Assembly (NCBI GenBank): GCA_022605955.1
Contig: JAKCOZ010000032.1
Span: forward strand, 3,100,001-3,164,000
Source of the DNA: Rallus limicola
Lineage: Eukaryota; Chordata; Aves; Gruiformes; Rallidae
Length of the DNA: 64,000 nucleotides
Direction of reading: 5' to 3'
The notes under the pieces were generated by a model that saw nothing but the letters and a program-made list of their open reading frames with translations, did not search any database and was not told where the DNA came from. Below are positions 40,521 through 51,490 of the stretch, one piece after another (positions within the stretch are counted from its first letter, which is position 1; the number at the start of each line of letters is the position of its first letter). Both the position numbers and the translations under genes were made by a program.

Positions 40521-40548
40521 GTATACACGACTGGATAGTCGTGTATAC
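40521..40548. repeat. Perfect inverted repeat abutting the 33-bp array
   Basis: GTATACACGAC (40,521-40,531), a 6-base loop TGGATA, then the exact reverse complement GTCGTGTATAC (40,538-40,548). The right arm shares its last four bases (ATAC) with the first unit of the tandem array. The arm sequence is different from that of the array. Confidence 0.95.
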
Positions 40549-40731
40549 TTTGTATCTCTTTTAGAGATACAAAGTATATACTTTGTATCTCTTTTAGAGA
40601 TACAAAGTATATACTTTGTATCTCTTTTAGAGTTACAAAGTATATACTTTGTATCTCTTTTAGAGTTACAAAGTATATACTTTGTATCTCTTTTAGAGTT
40701 ACAAAGTATATACTTTGTATCTCTTTTAGAG
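40545..40731. repeat. 33-bp palindromic tandem repeat (5.7 copies)
   Basis: Five full 33-bp units start at 40,545, 40,578, 40,611, 40,644 and 40,677, and a 22-bp partial unit runs 40,710-40,731. Each unit is ATACTTTGTATCTC + TTTTA + GAGATACAAAGTAT. In units 1 and 2 the 14-bp arms are perfect complements; in units 3-5 the right arm has one change (GAGTTAC for GAGATAC). Because units are head-to-tail, the arms also form palindromes with no spacer across each junction. Because 33 is divisible by three, minus frames stay open (11-residue repeat KRDTKYILCNS, frame 40,380-40,835), but nothing else suggests it is translated. Confidence 0.97.
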
Positions 40732-43700
40732 CAAGATGACATTGAGGCAGGCAATGCAATCCCACAAACATTCAATGTGACACTGATTATCAGAGAACTA
40801 AAGCATACTAAAAGTCGGACAAATGCATAAACCAAAGAAATTCATGAGTGCATATGTCTAGCATTGTAGTATTTAAGGGTATTTTTTCTTGGAGGGTGTG
40901 TGGGGGGAGGGGAAATTATGTGTCTGTCTCCTTGATGTAGAATCAACATTTGTCCTTTAAACAAACACTTAATTTACCATTGATTTCAAGGTTTACATTC
41001 ACAGTGTAAATTACTTTTTCTTTTACTCCAGCCATTCTACCACTTTTTTTTTACCCACCTGTTTCACATATAAAACTTCCCCTAAGCAAACCCCACATGA
41101 AGGACTAGGTCCATTTTTCACCTAGTTTTCTCCTACTGTTCTGACCATAGCCAGTCAGGAGAGTATTCTTTCAATGAAAAATCCTTGTTAGAAAATTCCT
41201 TGTGTTTCACCAAAAGAAGCTCCCAGCTTCCAAGAGTTAACTGCTTATGAACTTCTTTGGCCACAAGCAGTCTCTAGGTATTTAACTTCTAAACACAAGC
41301 TGGCAGAGCCACAGCTCATTGTGACATGAACCACCTCCTTCTGCTAGTTTTGAATCCGCAAGCCCCAGTTAGTCTTGTAATACAGACAATGATCACCCCC
41401 ATACATCCTCTTGTGCTTTCTAGCTTCCATTGTAGATGCACCAAGTTGTCCCTTTATGAGCCTGAAGATCCAAAGACTTATCCACTCTGTATACCAAAGC
41501 CGTTCTGTATCAAAATCACCACTTCCCTTTCCTGAACCTTATAATCTCACGGTCTGAAGGCAAACTTCACACAGCAGAGATGCACTCTACTTCATTCTCA
41601 ACCCTCCCAAATAGTCCCTGCCCTTGTTTATATTTCTGATAGACACTCAACATTAAACTTTTTTGTCACACCATTTAAAATCATCACAAGCTTTAATTTC
41701 ATTCTAACATTGCTCTTACAAAGCTTTGTCTATCCTGCTTAATTGCTATTAAAAACACATGCCTCTACTGTTATTTCTATTTTGCTTTTGCATAAGGAGA
41801 TCTGCATTAGCACACTTTTGATTTTGTTCCCAGAAGCAACGTAGGCAGTTTCAATTAACCATGATGGTATCCATTAATGGTACAAACTCTATGCAAACAA
41901 CTTTGAACTACAAGGATCGGTCTGACAAGCTTCCCGTGCTGCAGGAGTATGTTTTTTGACCAATTTTTCTTGAACATTTCCCCAGACAAAAGAAAAAAAA
42001 ACAAACCACTGATGATCTTTTCAAATCTTTCTTCCACATTTTGTCACCTTTTTTTAAAAGGGCACCTCATCCTCAGCTTGTGACTGAAACAAAGGTACAA
42101 TTAATAACTGCAGAGTTTTGTTCATTTTTCATTTTGTTAACTGCTGCACTTCACATTTCTGCATGAAATTTTTCCAGCTCAGTTTCACTTTTTAGAGCCA
42201 TTGATACTTGAAGCAGTACAGGTCAGTTATGCATCAACTACATTTTCTTATCGCCTAATTGCAGGCAGTGTTACTTTCATCATATATTCTGATATGTCCC
42301 CTCCCTTGAATATCCCCTTGGTTTCTGCCTTTAAACTATTAAACCCAGGTATTCAAGTCTCATGTATCAGATCTCACACACAAAAAGTTGATACTTCAGG
42401 AAAAAATCCTCCTAGTACTAAAAAAAGGGACTGGGAATTTTAATTTTCCTTCTGCTGAATCTTTGGGATAACAGACTTAAAACTTTGCTATGCTTTTCTC
42501 TGCAGACACTGTATTTTTTAATGAAAGCTGGGGTTCACACATAATCACATGAAAGTAGCAGCCACTAAGGAAAGGTTTTTTATAACTTTCTACAATACAA
42601 TTTAATGAACATTCAAACTGTATTCCCACTCAAAAATTGATACACTCCAGGTTCTGTGGTCATCTGGTACACCTTTATTCACTGACCCCAGCAACTGCTG
42701 CTTTTTTCTGGAAAAACTACCATGGAAGGAAGACAATCTTGAACTCCTGCATGGAGCTTCACCTGCAATAGACCACAGCAGCATATGAAGAGCCTGACAG
42801 TCCTACATGCTTCTAAACATGGTCGTATGTTGAGAGGAGTATAGGCCACTCCTAAAGCTCTGTAAACAGTACTTTGTTATTTATATATCTGTAACATTTA
42901 TTTTTAGGAGGCTTGAAATACTCTTGCTTTTCTAGTCATCAATGCTACCAAGTCAATCAGCCTCCTAAAGCATTTCTCTTGGTTTCTGATTGCCGAAATA
43001 GCTTTCAGAATAAACTGACCCTTAACACAGACCTAAGAGATCAGCAGAGAACTGAGCACACATTATCAAAAGATTAGTGCTTAGGAAACTGTTAGAGATA
43101 CAATCTTTTCTACAATACACTATTCATCCTCTATGGTCACTGCTAATCACAGGTAATTTAGCTACTGAAGCAACTGCAGAAGTGATACTTGAAGGTATTT
43201 AAAGGCTTTCAATATCATCAACCATGTTCTGTTAACTGCTTTCTTAAGATTTTTTTTTTTCCTGAGCCAGGAAATTCCCATTCTTGTTTCATACCTCTGT
43301 TTTAAAATCTCCCAATCCTGGGGAAAAAATCACAAATGTAATCTATTGGAGACATTTTTGCAGACTCAGGGAACCTCTAGCAGATAACGTAGCTCTCGCA
43401 ACTGGAAAGTCAGCTTTACACTAAAGGTTTTTAAATAGTTCAGATAGGATGAATGTGCAAAACAACAGCATCACAGATAGTTTATAGTAATTTGTGATCT
43501 CCTGAAACTACACAAACTCTCCCATGCTAGTGTATACTGTGCTGGAATTTCCAGGTAGCCTTTATATTTTATAGCACTCGGGTAAGAGTTTATTAGATCT
43601 GCATGACAGAGCAGACATCGCTCATCTGACACTGTGAGAAGCATAAACCAGGCAAGAAAACAAGCATGTTGCTATGACTGCAATATAAAGCGGAGCAGTC

Positions 43701-44681
43701 CATTATTCATTCATCAGGGGAAAAAGGAATTTTTCTGTAAGCTTCAGGGTTCAGGACAATTTATAACACCCTATCTTTCTGTAGACAATTCCTAATTAAC
43801 ACAATGTTCCTGTTTTAAAGATATATTTCTTGTAGAAGCTTTGTTTTTTAAAATATGCATATGCAAACCTTAATGCTTTCTACTTATGCATGATTTAATA
43901 AAATATGGACCTTGTTAATGGCATTGAATATTGGAGGAGTAATACAATTCCTGTGTTTCCCTTCAGAACTTATTTCCATCACAAAGTTAAAATTTACACA
44001 CAAAAATTCACTCTCCAAGACTGAAGACTATGCAAGACAAACGAACTTCACACAAGTGCCTATTCCAGGTCATCATACAATCACATATAGACATCAAACA
44101 GGAAGAACTAGAATCCCAGAGGTAAATAAGTATTATTTTCTCAGAATAGTGATTAAATATAAAGTATGTCAGATTTCCCAGAAATATTCTACAGTTAAAG
44201 AAATAAACAAAAAAACCCCAACATTTAAACTCCCAAAACAAGCTGCCAGACTAACAGAAAGAGAACATGTATGTTGGAATTCGTAGATTAGAATGATATT
44301 TTTTGTTACTATGCAAACCTTTAGTCTATTTCAATGTCTACTCTAAGTTTTACATGATTTTATGCTGCTGGTTTACTACATTTAAAAAGTTTTAAGATGA
44401 AGACATAGCTAAGATCTAGCCTAAGGCCAAAATACAAAACTGGCTGCACAGCCACATTTGGTACTGCAGAAAGTCATGAAACATTCCCAAGTGCAGCATT
44501 TCTATTAAAATAAGGTGTCAGTGAGCAAGGGTCAGAACTGCAGAGGAACACGACCAGACACGCACAGAGGGCCAGAAGGTAGCAGAGGCAGGGGCAGTGG
44601 TAGGGCCTCCACTTAAAAGCAGTTCCCAAGGGAAAGAAGGAGCAGGCCCTCACTTCTAGCTTTCTTCACAACAGCTCTTAC
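40732..44681. other. Non-coding DNA, nothing recognised
   Basis: AT-rich sequence. A G-rich patch lies near 40,892-40,913 (GGAGGGTGTGTGGGGGGAGG). No gene or repeat recognised. Confidence 0.45.
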
Positions 44682-44740
44682 CAGCCACGGAGCTGACCTT
44701 GGACTCAGACAGATAATCGGTACCTTTGCCAATTAAACTC
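44682..44740 (-). CDS. Possible internal coding exon (unidentified)
   Basis: On the minus strand a very good acceptor (ACATTTTTCTTCTAG) precedes 59 nt that end at GGCTG|GTAAGAG. One frame is open and reads SLIGKGTDYLSESKVSSVA, with two CpGs; the other two frames stop within the exon. One base completes an incoming codon and one base is left over. The peptide is serine-rich and I do not recognise it. Both splice signals are strong, which makes it one of the better isolated candidates. No phase-linked neighbour was found within several kb. Confidence 0.28.
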
Positions 44741-47700
44741 CTAGAAGAAAAATGTGCTCCATGTCCTGATGACAACTGAAAATGTTGTTCACTAGGGCAT
44801 TTGAGAATTAAATTATTCAGTATATTAAAGAACCCATAGATATTCCCTCCTCCCGTTTGTTTTTTCTGCTCAGTGCAACTTGTAGTATCCAAGAAACGAG
44901 TCACCCTTACAACATTTGCAGTATGGACATGAACAACTACACTGCTCATTGTTAACAAGCATTAAAACTACTTATTTTCTTCTCTTTATCAAGATATTTC
45001 ACTCCTAAAGCTTTCTGCGGTACTCAAAGTTGTTTGGCAATTTCAGACGAACACAACAGACTACAGTTCACTAGTTCAGTAGTCTTCCCTGAAAAATATC
45101 CAACTACTTTATGACAGTAGTTACAGTTTCTACCTAAATAGAGTTTCTAAGGAAGGAATTTAGTTTTCACATGAAAAACAACCTCTCATACGCAATCTTT
45201 CAATCCAAAATTCCACTAGAAAGATGATGCAATTAAGTGTATGCAGATTTTATGTACACAAAAATATGCATGTATGTGTATATGTATAGCTTATGTTGTC
45301 ACAAACCTAAATCACTGTATGGTGTAATCAGCACGAGTGACAGATACTACATTTTTCAAGTAACTTTGTAGCTTGATCTTTCTGCACTTGAAACACATTA
45401 GAACATACTAACCTCACAGACCTGGCACCAGCTGCTGTGAGAGCATGGGAGTAGCTCTGAACATTGATTAAAAGACTTGATTTGCTATCACTTGTGCTAA
45501 CCAAGAGAATTTGGGAGAAACTGCACAAAATGAACATGCTTATGTCATTTTTATAATTTCTCCTCTGCAAGATCAATGACTACTGCACTTCTTCAGGAAA
45601 GCTGCAGGAGGAGGAAGGAGGTGGTTATTTTTAAACACCCTGGTTCTGCCCAAAAAACAGTATGTCTGTTTCATGTGGATCTATTTCATTTCCTGTAAAC
45701 TTCAAGTGCATAGTAAACACACAGAAATATTTTGTCTTTTTTATGTAAGCCATGTGTGTTTTTTCAGGTGTTCTCACTAGCTTTCATTTCATCCTTTAAG
45801 AGCATATCCAAAGACTACATGTTTTACAGGAAATTAGCAATGAACTCATTACCCATACATCTGTAAAAGCTACTTGTACTTGAACTTCCCTACCCACAGT
45901 TTTTAATAGAAAACAGTTTGGGGTTAAAGAAACTTAAGCTCATTGCCCCTATTTTAAGGGAGAAAAAAACCAAGGGAATAGTTTCAATCATTTGGTAAAA
46001 AGTATCTCTCTCCTCTTTGTTTTGATTTTTTGATATTTAAATATTTGAGTTGAATGTTTTGCCCACGGACAACTCCATGAACCAGGCAAAGCTCTTACCA
46101 ACCGAATTTTCAGTGTTTGTTTCTTTCTAGGATGACGTGAGACAATTTTGTTGGTTCTATTAGTTCCACAACATGCTTTCACTTTAATTCCCTGGTGTCA
46201 CATTTTTAATATAACATGGTATACCACTATTATTTTCTGGGTTAATTTTTTTCTTCATTTTGGGAAGTGTCTTCTTGCACCTGAGTGTAAATCCAGTTTA
46301 TCAGGTTTAACATGATGAGATTCCAGATTCACTGGGTTCTGAAGTGAAGCCTGTTCTTAAACATGAACGTGGACCATTTGTGAACAATTTTTTAAATAAA
46401 CTTCTTAATCTCTCATCTTCTGATGAGTATTTGCTTACACCAGAGGATAATGCATAGTTTGATTAAGAATGGGTATTTTTCCTACACAGAAAAAGTAGAT
46501 AATGTAACTCTGAAAATAGCTTAATGTTTCATCATTTATACTAATGAATGTTTCCACATACGGATTGCTGCAGTTAGCACTTGGCTGAATGAAGTTCTCC
46601 ACAAGCACTTGACTCTGTTCTCTACAGACACAGTTTGTGTCCCATACCTTAATTTGTGAAAAGCATACAGCATCATTAATCTGTGCTCTACGTAAAGAAC
46701 AAAAACGTGCAGAGAATAACTGTAGTGCCCACGCTGATAAAAAAAACAACATCAAATGTTACACTAGAAAAGAAGTATGTTCAAGAAGCAGTGCATTTAG
46801 AATGAAGGAAAGTAGTATTGCAGCAAGTTATTTTTCTCCTACTCTCCCTTCATGCCTTCATTAAAAAGAAGGGTCAAAGTCATACATATCTATTCTGTGT
46901 TTCAACTCAGTTTTGTGTCTGCAATACAAGGCAAGGAATTAAATGCAACCAATAAAGTCACAAACATATAATCACATAAAGGGCTATCATGCTTATGAGA
47001 AGTTTAGCCTTAACTATGAAGCACACTGATCAAATGAAAATAAATTTTAATTAGAGACCTTAGTGAAAAAAAGTAACAGTTACAACTGCAAAAGCAACAT
47101 ATTATCACTGAATGTACTGGCAATCAGCTCTCAAAATACTAACAAATTTTCCATAGATAACATTAATTTATAAATAAGTGGGTTTAGCATCATATCTAAT
47201 ATCACTCTTGCTCACCATAAAGCACACAGTAATTAAAGGCCTTGCAAAATCATGCTTCTAAAAACATCCCTTTGCTAGACACAATCAGTTGATTGCATTA
47301 GAACTACAGTAAATGCTTGCTTGCAGAATCAGTATTTCCAATAGCCTGATCACTTGGGAGTTACACAGATTCAGTACCTGTTACTATTTAGCCTGCTATT
47401 TATAACTTCTACTTCCTGGAGTACGGAAATCTGTCTACATTAGAGAAGCTTGGAGGGAGGGTTAGCTACCCTAGCACAAACTGCATGAAGCTTCTGGTGC
47501 AGAATTAATCCTACATCCGATCGCCAATAATGGCAAGAAATTAAATCAAACACCGAGAGTTTCTGTCAGGGCATACAGTGCAACACAAATGTCAAGGATG
47601 AGATGCCTTTCTCCAGCTCTGATGCCACAGATATGAAAATCAGTACACCCCAAGCTGAGGCTGAGGAGATGGAGAAAATTTCATATCACAGGCACTGTAA

Positions 47701-48302
47701 AAAGTTGTTTTTCTTGTTTGTCCTTTACAAAAGCCATGAATAAATTAATTTTTAAGTCTTCCTCTAAAACACTAGGGCAGGTGGTCTGTGAGTTTATACC
47801 ATCAGGATTAATTCATACTCTCTGCTGCGAGACAGTAATGGAGGAAACACCAGTTTCACTCAACAGCCTAGTGGGGAGGTTTCAACCATCTTTTTCACTA
47901 GATTCGCCAGCAAATTTGCCTTGGGTATAAATTTGCAGATTTTAGGACATTCACAAAATTCTGACATTGAAACACAAATTTCACACATCTATTTCCTTAC
48001 AGGAAAAAATCATTTTCCCTGTACATCCTGTAGCCAATGCGTAACAACCAAGTATGTTGGGCTAGCCGATCTTGGAGATGGCACCCATGTGCTTTTACCA
48101 TTAGGTATGATCCATAACCAGGTACAGATGCAACATTCACAACCGTTTGTCTGTCAACTGAGAAATACACAATGAGAGCTGAAGAAATTGTTTGAATGAA
48201 ACCATCTCTTTACTGACCTGTTATAGTAAAACATCAGAAATACATCAAAAGCTTCAATTCCATCAGAATGGCAACACTCCTGCAAAGCCTGTTTTAGGCA
48301 AC
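44741..48302. other. Non-coding DNA, nothing recognised
   Basis: AT-rich sequence without a recognised gene or repeat. A minus frame of 106 codons at 46,435-46,755 has no supporting context. Confidence 0.45.
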
Positions 48303-48600
48303 TGTTCTGGTTTCAGCTGAGATGGAGTTAATTTTCTTCACAGTAGCTTGCATGGGGCTCTGTTTTAGATTTGTGCTGTAAACAGTGTTGATACAGACAT
48401 GTTTTCATATTGCTGAGCAAGGCTTACACCGAGACAAGGCCTTTTTCTGCTTGTCACGCTGCCCCATTGGTGAGCAGACTGGGGGTGCACAAGAGGCTGG
48501 GAGGGGACATGGCCAGGGCAGCTGACCACAACTGCCCCAGATATATTCCATACCGCATGGTGTCATGCCCCGTATATACAGCTGGAGACAAGAGGAGGAA
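48303..48600 (+). mobile_element. 5' fragment of an ERVL-like LTR
   Basis: Third copy of the LTR family seen at 11.8 and 15.4 kb. It begins TGTTCTGGTTTCAGCTGAGA, followed by GGAGTTAATTTTCTTCACAG, and continues through GGGGGTGCACAAGAGGCTGG and ATATTCCATACCGCATGG. It then runs to a TATA-like CGTATATACAGCTGG at about 48,571-48,585. Homology fades shortly after, so the 3' half of the LTR is missing. The exact end is uncertain by about 30 bp. Confidence 0.82.
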
Positions 48601-49208
48601 GGGCACAGCCTCCAGCTACCAAAGCAGAAAAATATAAATTTTAAAAATATTTTTATGAAAATGAGGTATTATAAAATACAGCAAAATGGCTGATAACATT
48701 TTTACACTAAATTACAATCTCTATACATTATAAAATAAATCCTCAAAAAGGAGCCGGGTGCCAAGTTATTAATCAAAAATAACCAAAATTTAACAGATTT
48801 TTGAGTTACAGAACATACAAACTTTGCATCCAATTCTAGCAAGACTGAAGGGAGAATGACTTATACTTTCATATCATGCCCTTGCAATGTGAAAGGAGTA
48901 AGAGGCACTTGTTGCAGGCATTACCTACAGGAGTTTATTTTAAGAAGGTTTGATTATACAAATCTGTTGGGTTATCAAAGGGGACAAATGCATATCTACT
49001 ACTCCATGCAACAAATCCATAATTATATTAGCAATATTGTATATGCAGAAGTGTTACACACAAACACCCTCCTCGAGCAAACTACAAACTCTGCTTATAC
49101 AACTTGAGAATGTGTCAAAAGAGAAACAATTTTAGAGAGAGATGGAGCTGGGAGGAGCATTAAGGAGACATTTATACATGGGCTTATTTTAAGCATAAAT
49201 TATTGCAG
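48601..49208. other. Non-coding AT-rich DNA, nothing recognised
   Basis: AT-rich DNA downstream of the truncated LTR; no feature seen. Confidence 0.4.
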
Positions 49209-49346
49209 TGTGCCATACAGAATGCTTGCCAGTATACCAATATCTGACTTACCTGACACCACCTGGCAAGACTGAACCTTACGCTAAAGAACAGACGAGC
49301 AAAATTAAGAGGCAATTTAGATGTAGAACTGAAGACAACCCAAAAG
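49209..49346 (+). CDS. Possible internal coding exon (unidentified)
   Basis: A moderate acceptor (TTATTTTAAGCATAAATTATTGCAG) is followed by 138 nt ending in a strong donor AAAAG|GTGAGT. One frame is open throughout (phase 1-1) and reads CHTECLPVYQYLTYLTPPGK, then TEPYAKEQTSKIKRQ, then FRCRTEDNPK. The other two frames have stops. The peptide is tyrosine/threonine-rich then basic; I do not recognise it. Its phase matches the plus-strand candidates at 2,003 and 14,579, but the distances (12 and 35 kb) mean the link is only a possibility. Confidence 0.25.
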
Positions 49347-51147
49347 GTGAGTGTCTCCTTACTTGAAGGAAACTTGAAAAACACATTGGGATTTTACTAT
49401 TAACCTCCTTCCTGAAACTGTTTGGTTTTGGTTTTTTTACAAAAACACTATTTGTTTTCAGTTCTGAAACCCAAACTTGTCCTTACCAAGTAAGTGCTGC
49501 TACAGATGCACGCAGTTTCCACAATCTGCTTTCCCACTAAAATTTTCACCAAGAACAGGCTAATAACTCAATGGAGCTTTGGGATGCTCATCCCTTCTGT
49601 TCTGGAACACTGATGCAGGAAACAGAACACTCTTCCTCCCTAGCTCTAAGTTTTTCTTCTGGAAATGTAAGCAGCTACAAAACCATCCCATGAACATAAA
49701 TCTAAGAGGATTAAGAGGGCAGAAGCACTCTTCTGAGCAAATAAAGGAAAACTGACTGTCAGCAGTTGGGTAGAACACTCCATCCTATTTTCAACAGAGA
49801 GTAAACACCTTAGATGAGCAGCAAGGGGACCTTGCTGGCCTGCACACTCACAGCAGCACTCCCCTAGCTGAATTTAAAGGATAACACAGCGGCGTTCTTG
49901 AACAAACAGCTGGCCTGCACTGCAGAATTCTGACAGCAATTATGTGACAGAAACTGCAGTTTGTCACAGAACACTGCAATGCCATGAAGAAAACTGATTG
50001 TTTCATTAGCAAAGTGAATACAGAAATATGAGTAATTAATGAGAAGTTAACCAAAGGCTACAGTGGTTAGATCTTACATAGTGATTAAAGGCACACCTGC
50101 GAGGGGCTATTATTTTGGAGAGAAGAGTTGCACAGATATCACTTTAGTGTATATCCTGCATTTCATAAACATCAGTAAGAAACTAGAAAAGAGCAAATGC
50201 ATTCAACCAGGAGACTTATTTTAGAGATAAAACCAACTCAACTAGAAAAGCTTTCCTTCAGGTAAGTGCTACTCTAACCAATAAGCCAACTTGAGATCCA
50301 ATCCTTGGTTACTTTCACAAGGAAGAAACAATAATGAACAATTCTTTCTGATATAAAGGCACAGAAATACTGCTCTGCTGAACAAAAAGCAAATGAAATA
50401 GCAGTTATTAGCTTTCTTACAATTCCCAAGGCTGTTTCCTCAACAGGGTACTTGAGAACTCTCAAGGAGCTCTGCCAACCTCCCTGTCTCCCTCTGCTGG
50501 ATTCCCCCTTATCTCATGTTGGCAATTATCCTTTTAAATCTATCAGCTAACTATGATCCAGATCCCACTGACAATCAACCCTCAGACGAACACTCTGGTG
50601 CTATTGAGAAGAACAACCGCTCTATCAAACTACTTGGTCAGTTGGAGGCTTCTATTCCTCAACCATCTCACTGCTGAACCATTCTGTCGTCTTCATTCAG
50701 CATCAATACTTGGCACACATCATGCCAAGTTGGAGTTAAATCCGTCTTGACATCAGAGCTCTCACTCAGAGCTCTTAGTACATTCCAAGTTAAAATGATT
50801 AGACTGCTAGTTAAAGATGTGGGATGAGGAAAGCAGTTCTGAAACCCTAATGTTTCAAATTCAACTGAATAAATTCAAATGACTAACACCGAGCTAATGA
50901 ACCCCCAGCCCCCCCAGTTATGCAACGTAAACCAAACCGACTCAAACCAAGCAACTGCCTACCCTATGCTTTCTCTTCTTATCCCAGGTAAGGGATTGCG
51001 GACCACAGGTTCAGCACACCAACAAATGTATCCACGTATGACAGCCTATCTGATTCCAACCTGGTTTGAAAACAACATGTTATTTTCATCTCTGTCCCAT
51101 ACTAGAAAACTAAGAGCTCCAATCACAATGCAAAATGTGTAAAACAT
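49347..51147. other. Non-coding DNA, nothing definite
   Basis: A very good donor CTTCAG|GTAAGT at 50,264 follows a 37-nt segment with a modest acceptor. A pyrimidine-rich acceptor-like tract ends at about 50,986, followed by an 87-codon plus frame (50,879-51,142). A CTCF-like core is annotated separately. No repeat recognised. Confidence 0.4.
50488..50500 (-). promoter_or_regulatory. Weak candidate CTCF-type core
   Basis: CTCCCTCTGCTGG on the plus strand is the reverse-complement form of the CTCF core (CCCTCTGCTGG-type variant). Orientation is opposite to the site at 14,218, which would be convergent. Motif evidence only. Confidence 0.25.
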
Positions 51148-51490
51148 TTATTTCTACATCACACAATCTCTCCAATAACTCATAATGTTCAAAAGAAACT
51201 TCAGAAGAAATTAAGATGAACTATGTTCAGAATATTGCAATTAATCTATTAATGCAAAAGTTCAAATCAATTTTCAACATCATTATTTTAGTTTTGGTAT
51301 GTAAATGAACCAAAGATTTGGAAGAGGTTTATGCATCTATTTATCTATGTGTTAAACACATCAGCTTAATGTCAGCTTCTTCCACTGGCTAATTATGATG
51401 CAGCAGTTTGAGTAGAGGTTTCATGGCACAGATTGCAGCAGGGACCTTCATAGTTTTCCTGCATCTCTACAAATGGCTCATTGAATTGGT
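51148..51490 (-). CDS. Possible last exon with stop and polyadenylation signal
   Basis: On the minus strand a strong acceptor (CTTGTATTTGTATTCCAG) precedes an open frame that starts at 51,490 and runs to TAA at 51,393. After two bases it reads QFNEPFVEMQENYEGPCCNL, then CHETSTQTAAS. About 240 bp further on the minus strand is an AATAAA (plus coordinates 51,148-51,153), a sensible distance for a short 3' UTR. The CCNLC cluster could suggest a metal-binding or disulphide-rich tail, but I do not recognise the protein. The incoming phase (one base left over upstream) does not match the end of the minus-strand candidates at 55.0-56.7 kb, so it need not be the same gene. Confidence 0.27.

Noticed and set aside
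40380..40835. Minus-strand frame of 151 codons over the palindromic array
   Set aside because: The length comes from a repeat unit divisible by three; the sequence outside the array shows no coding character and a second frame is open as well.
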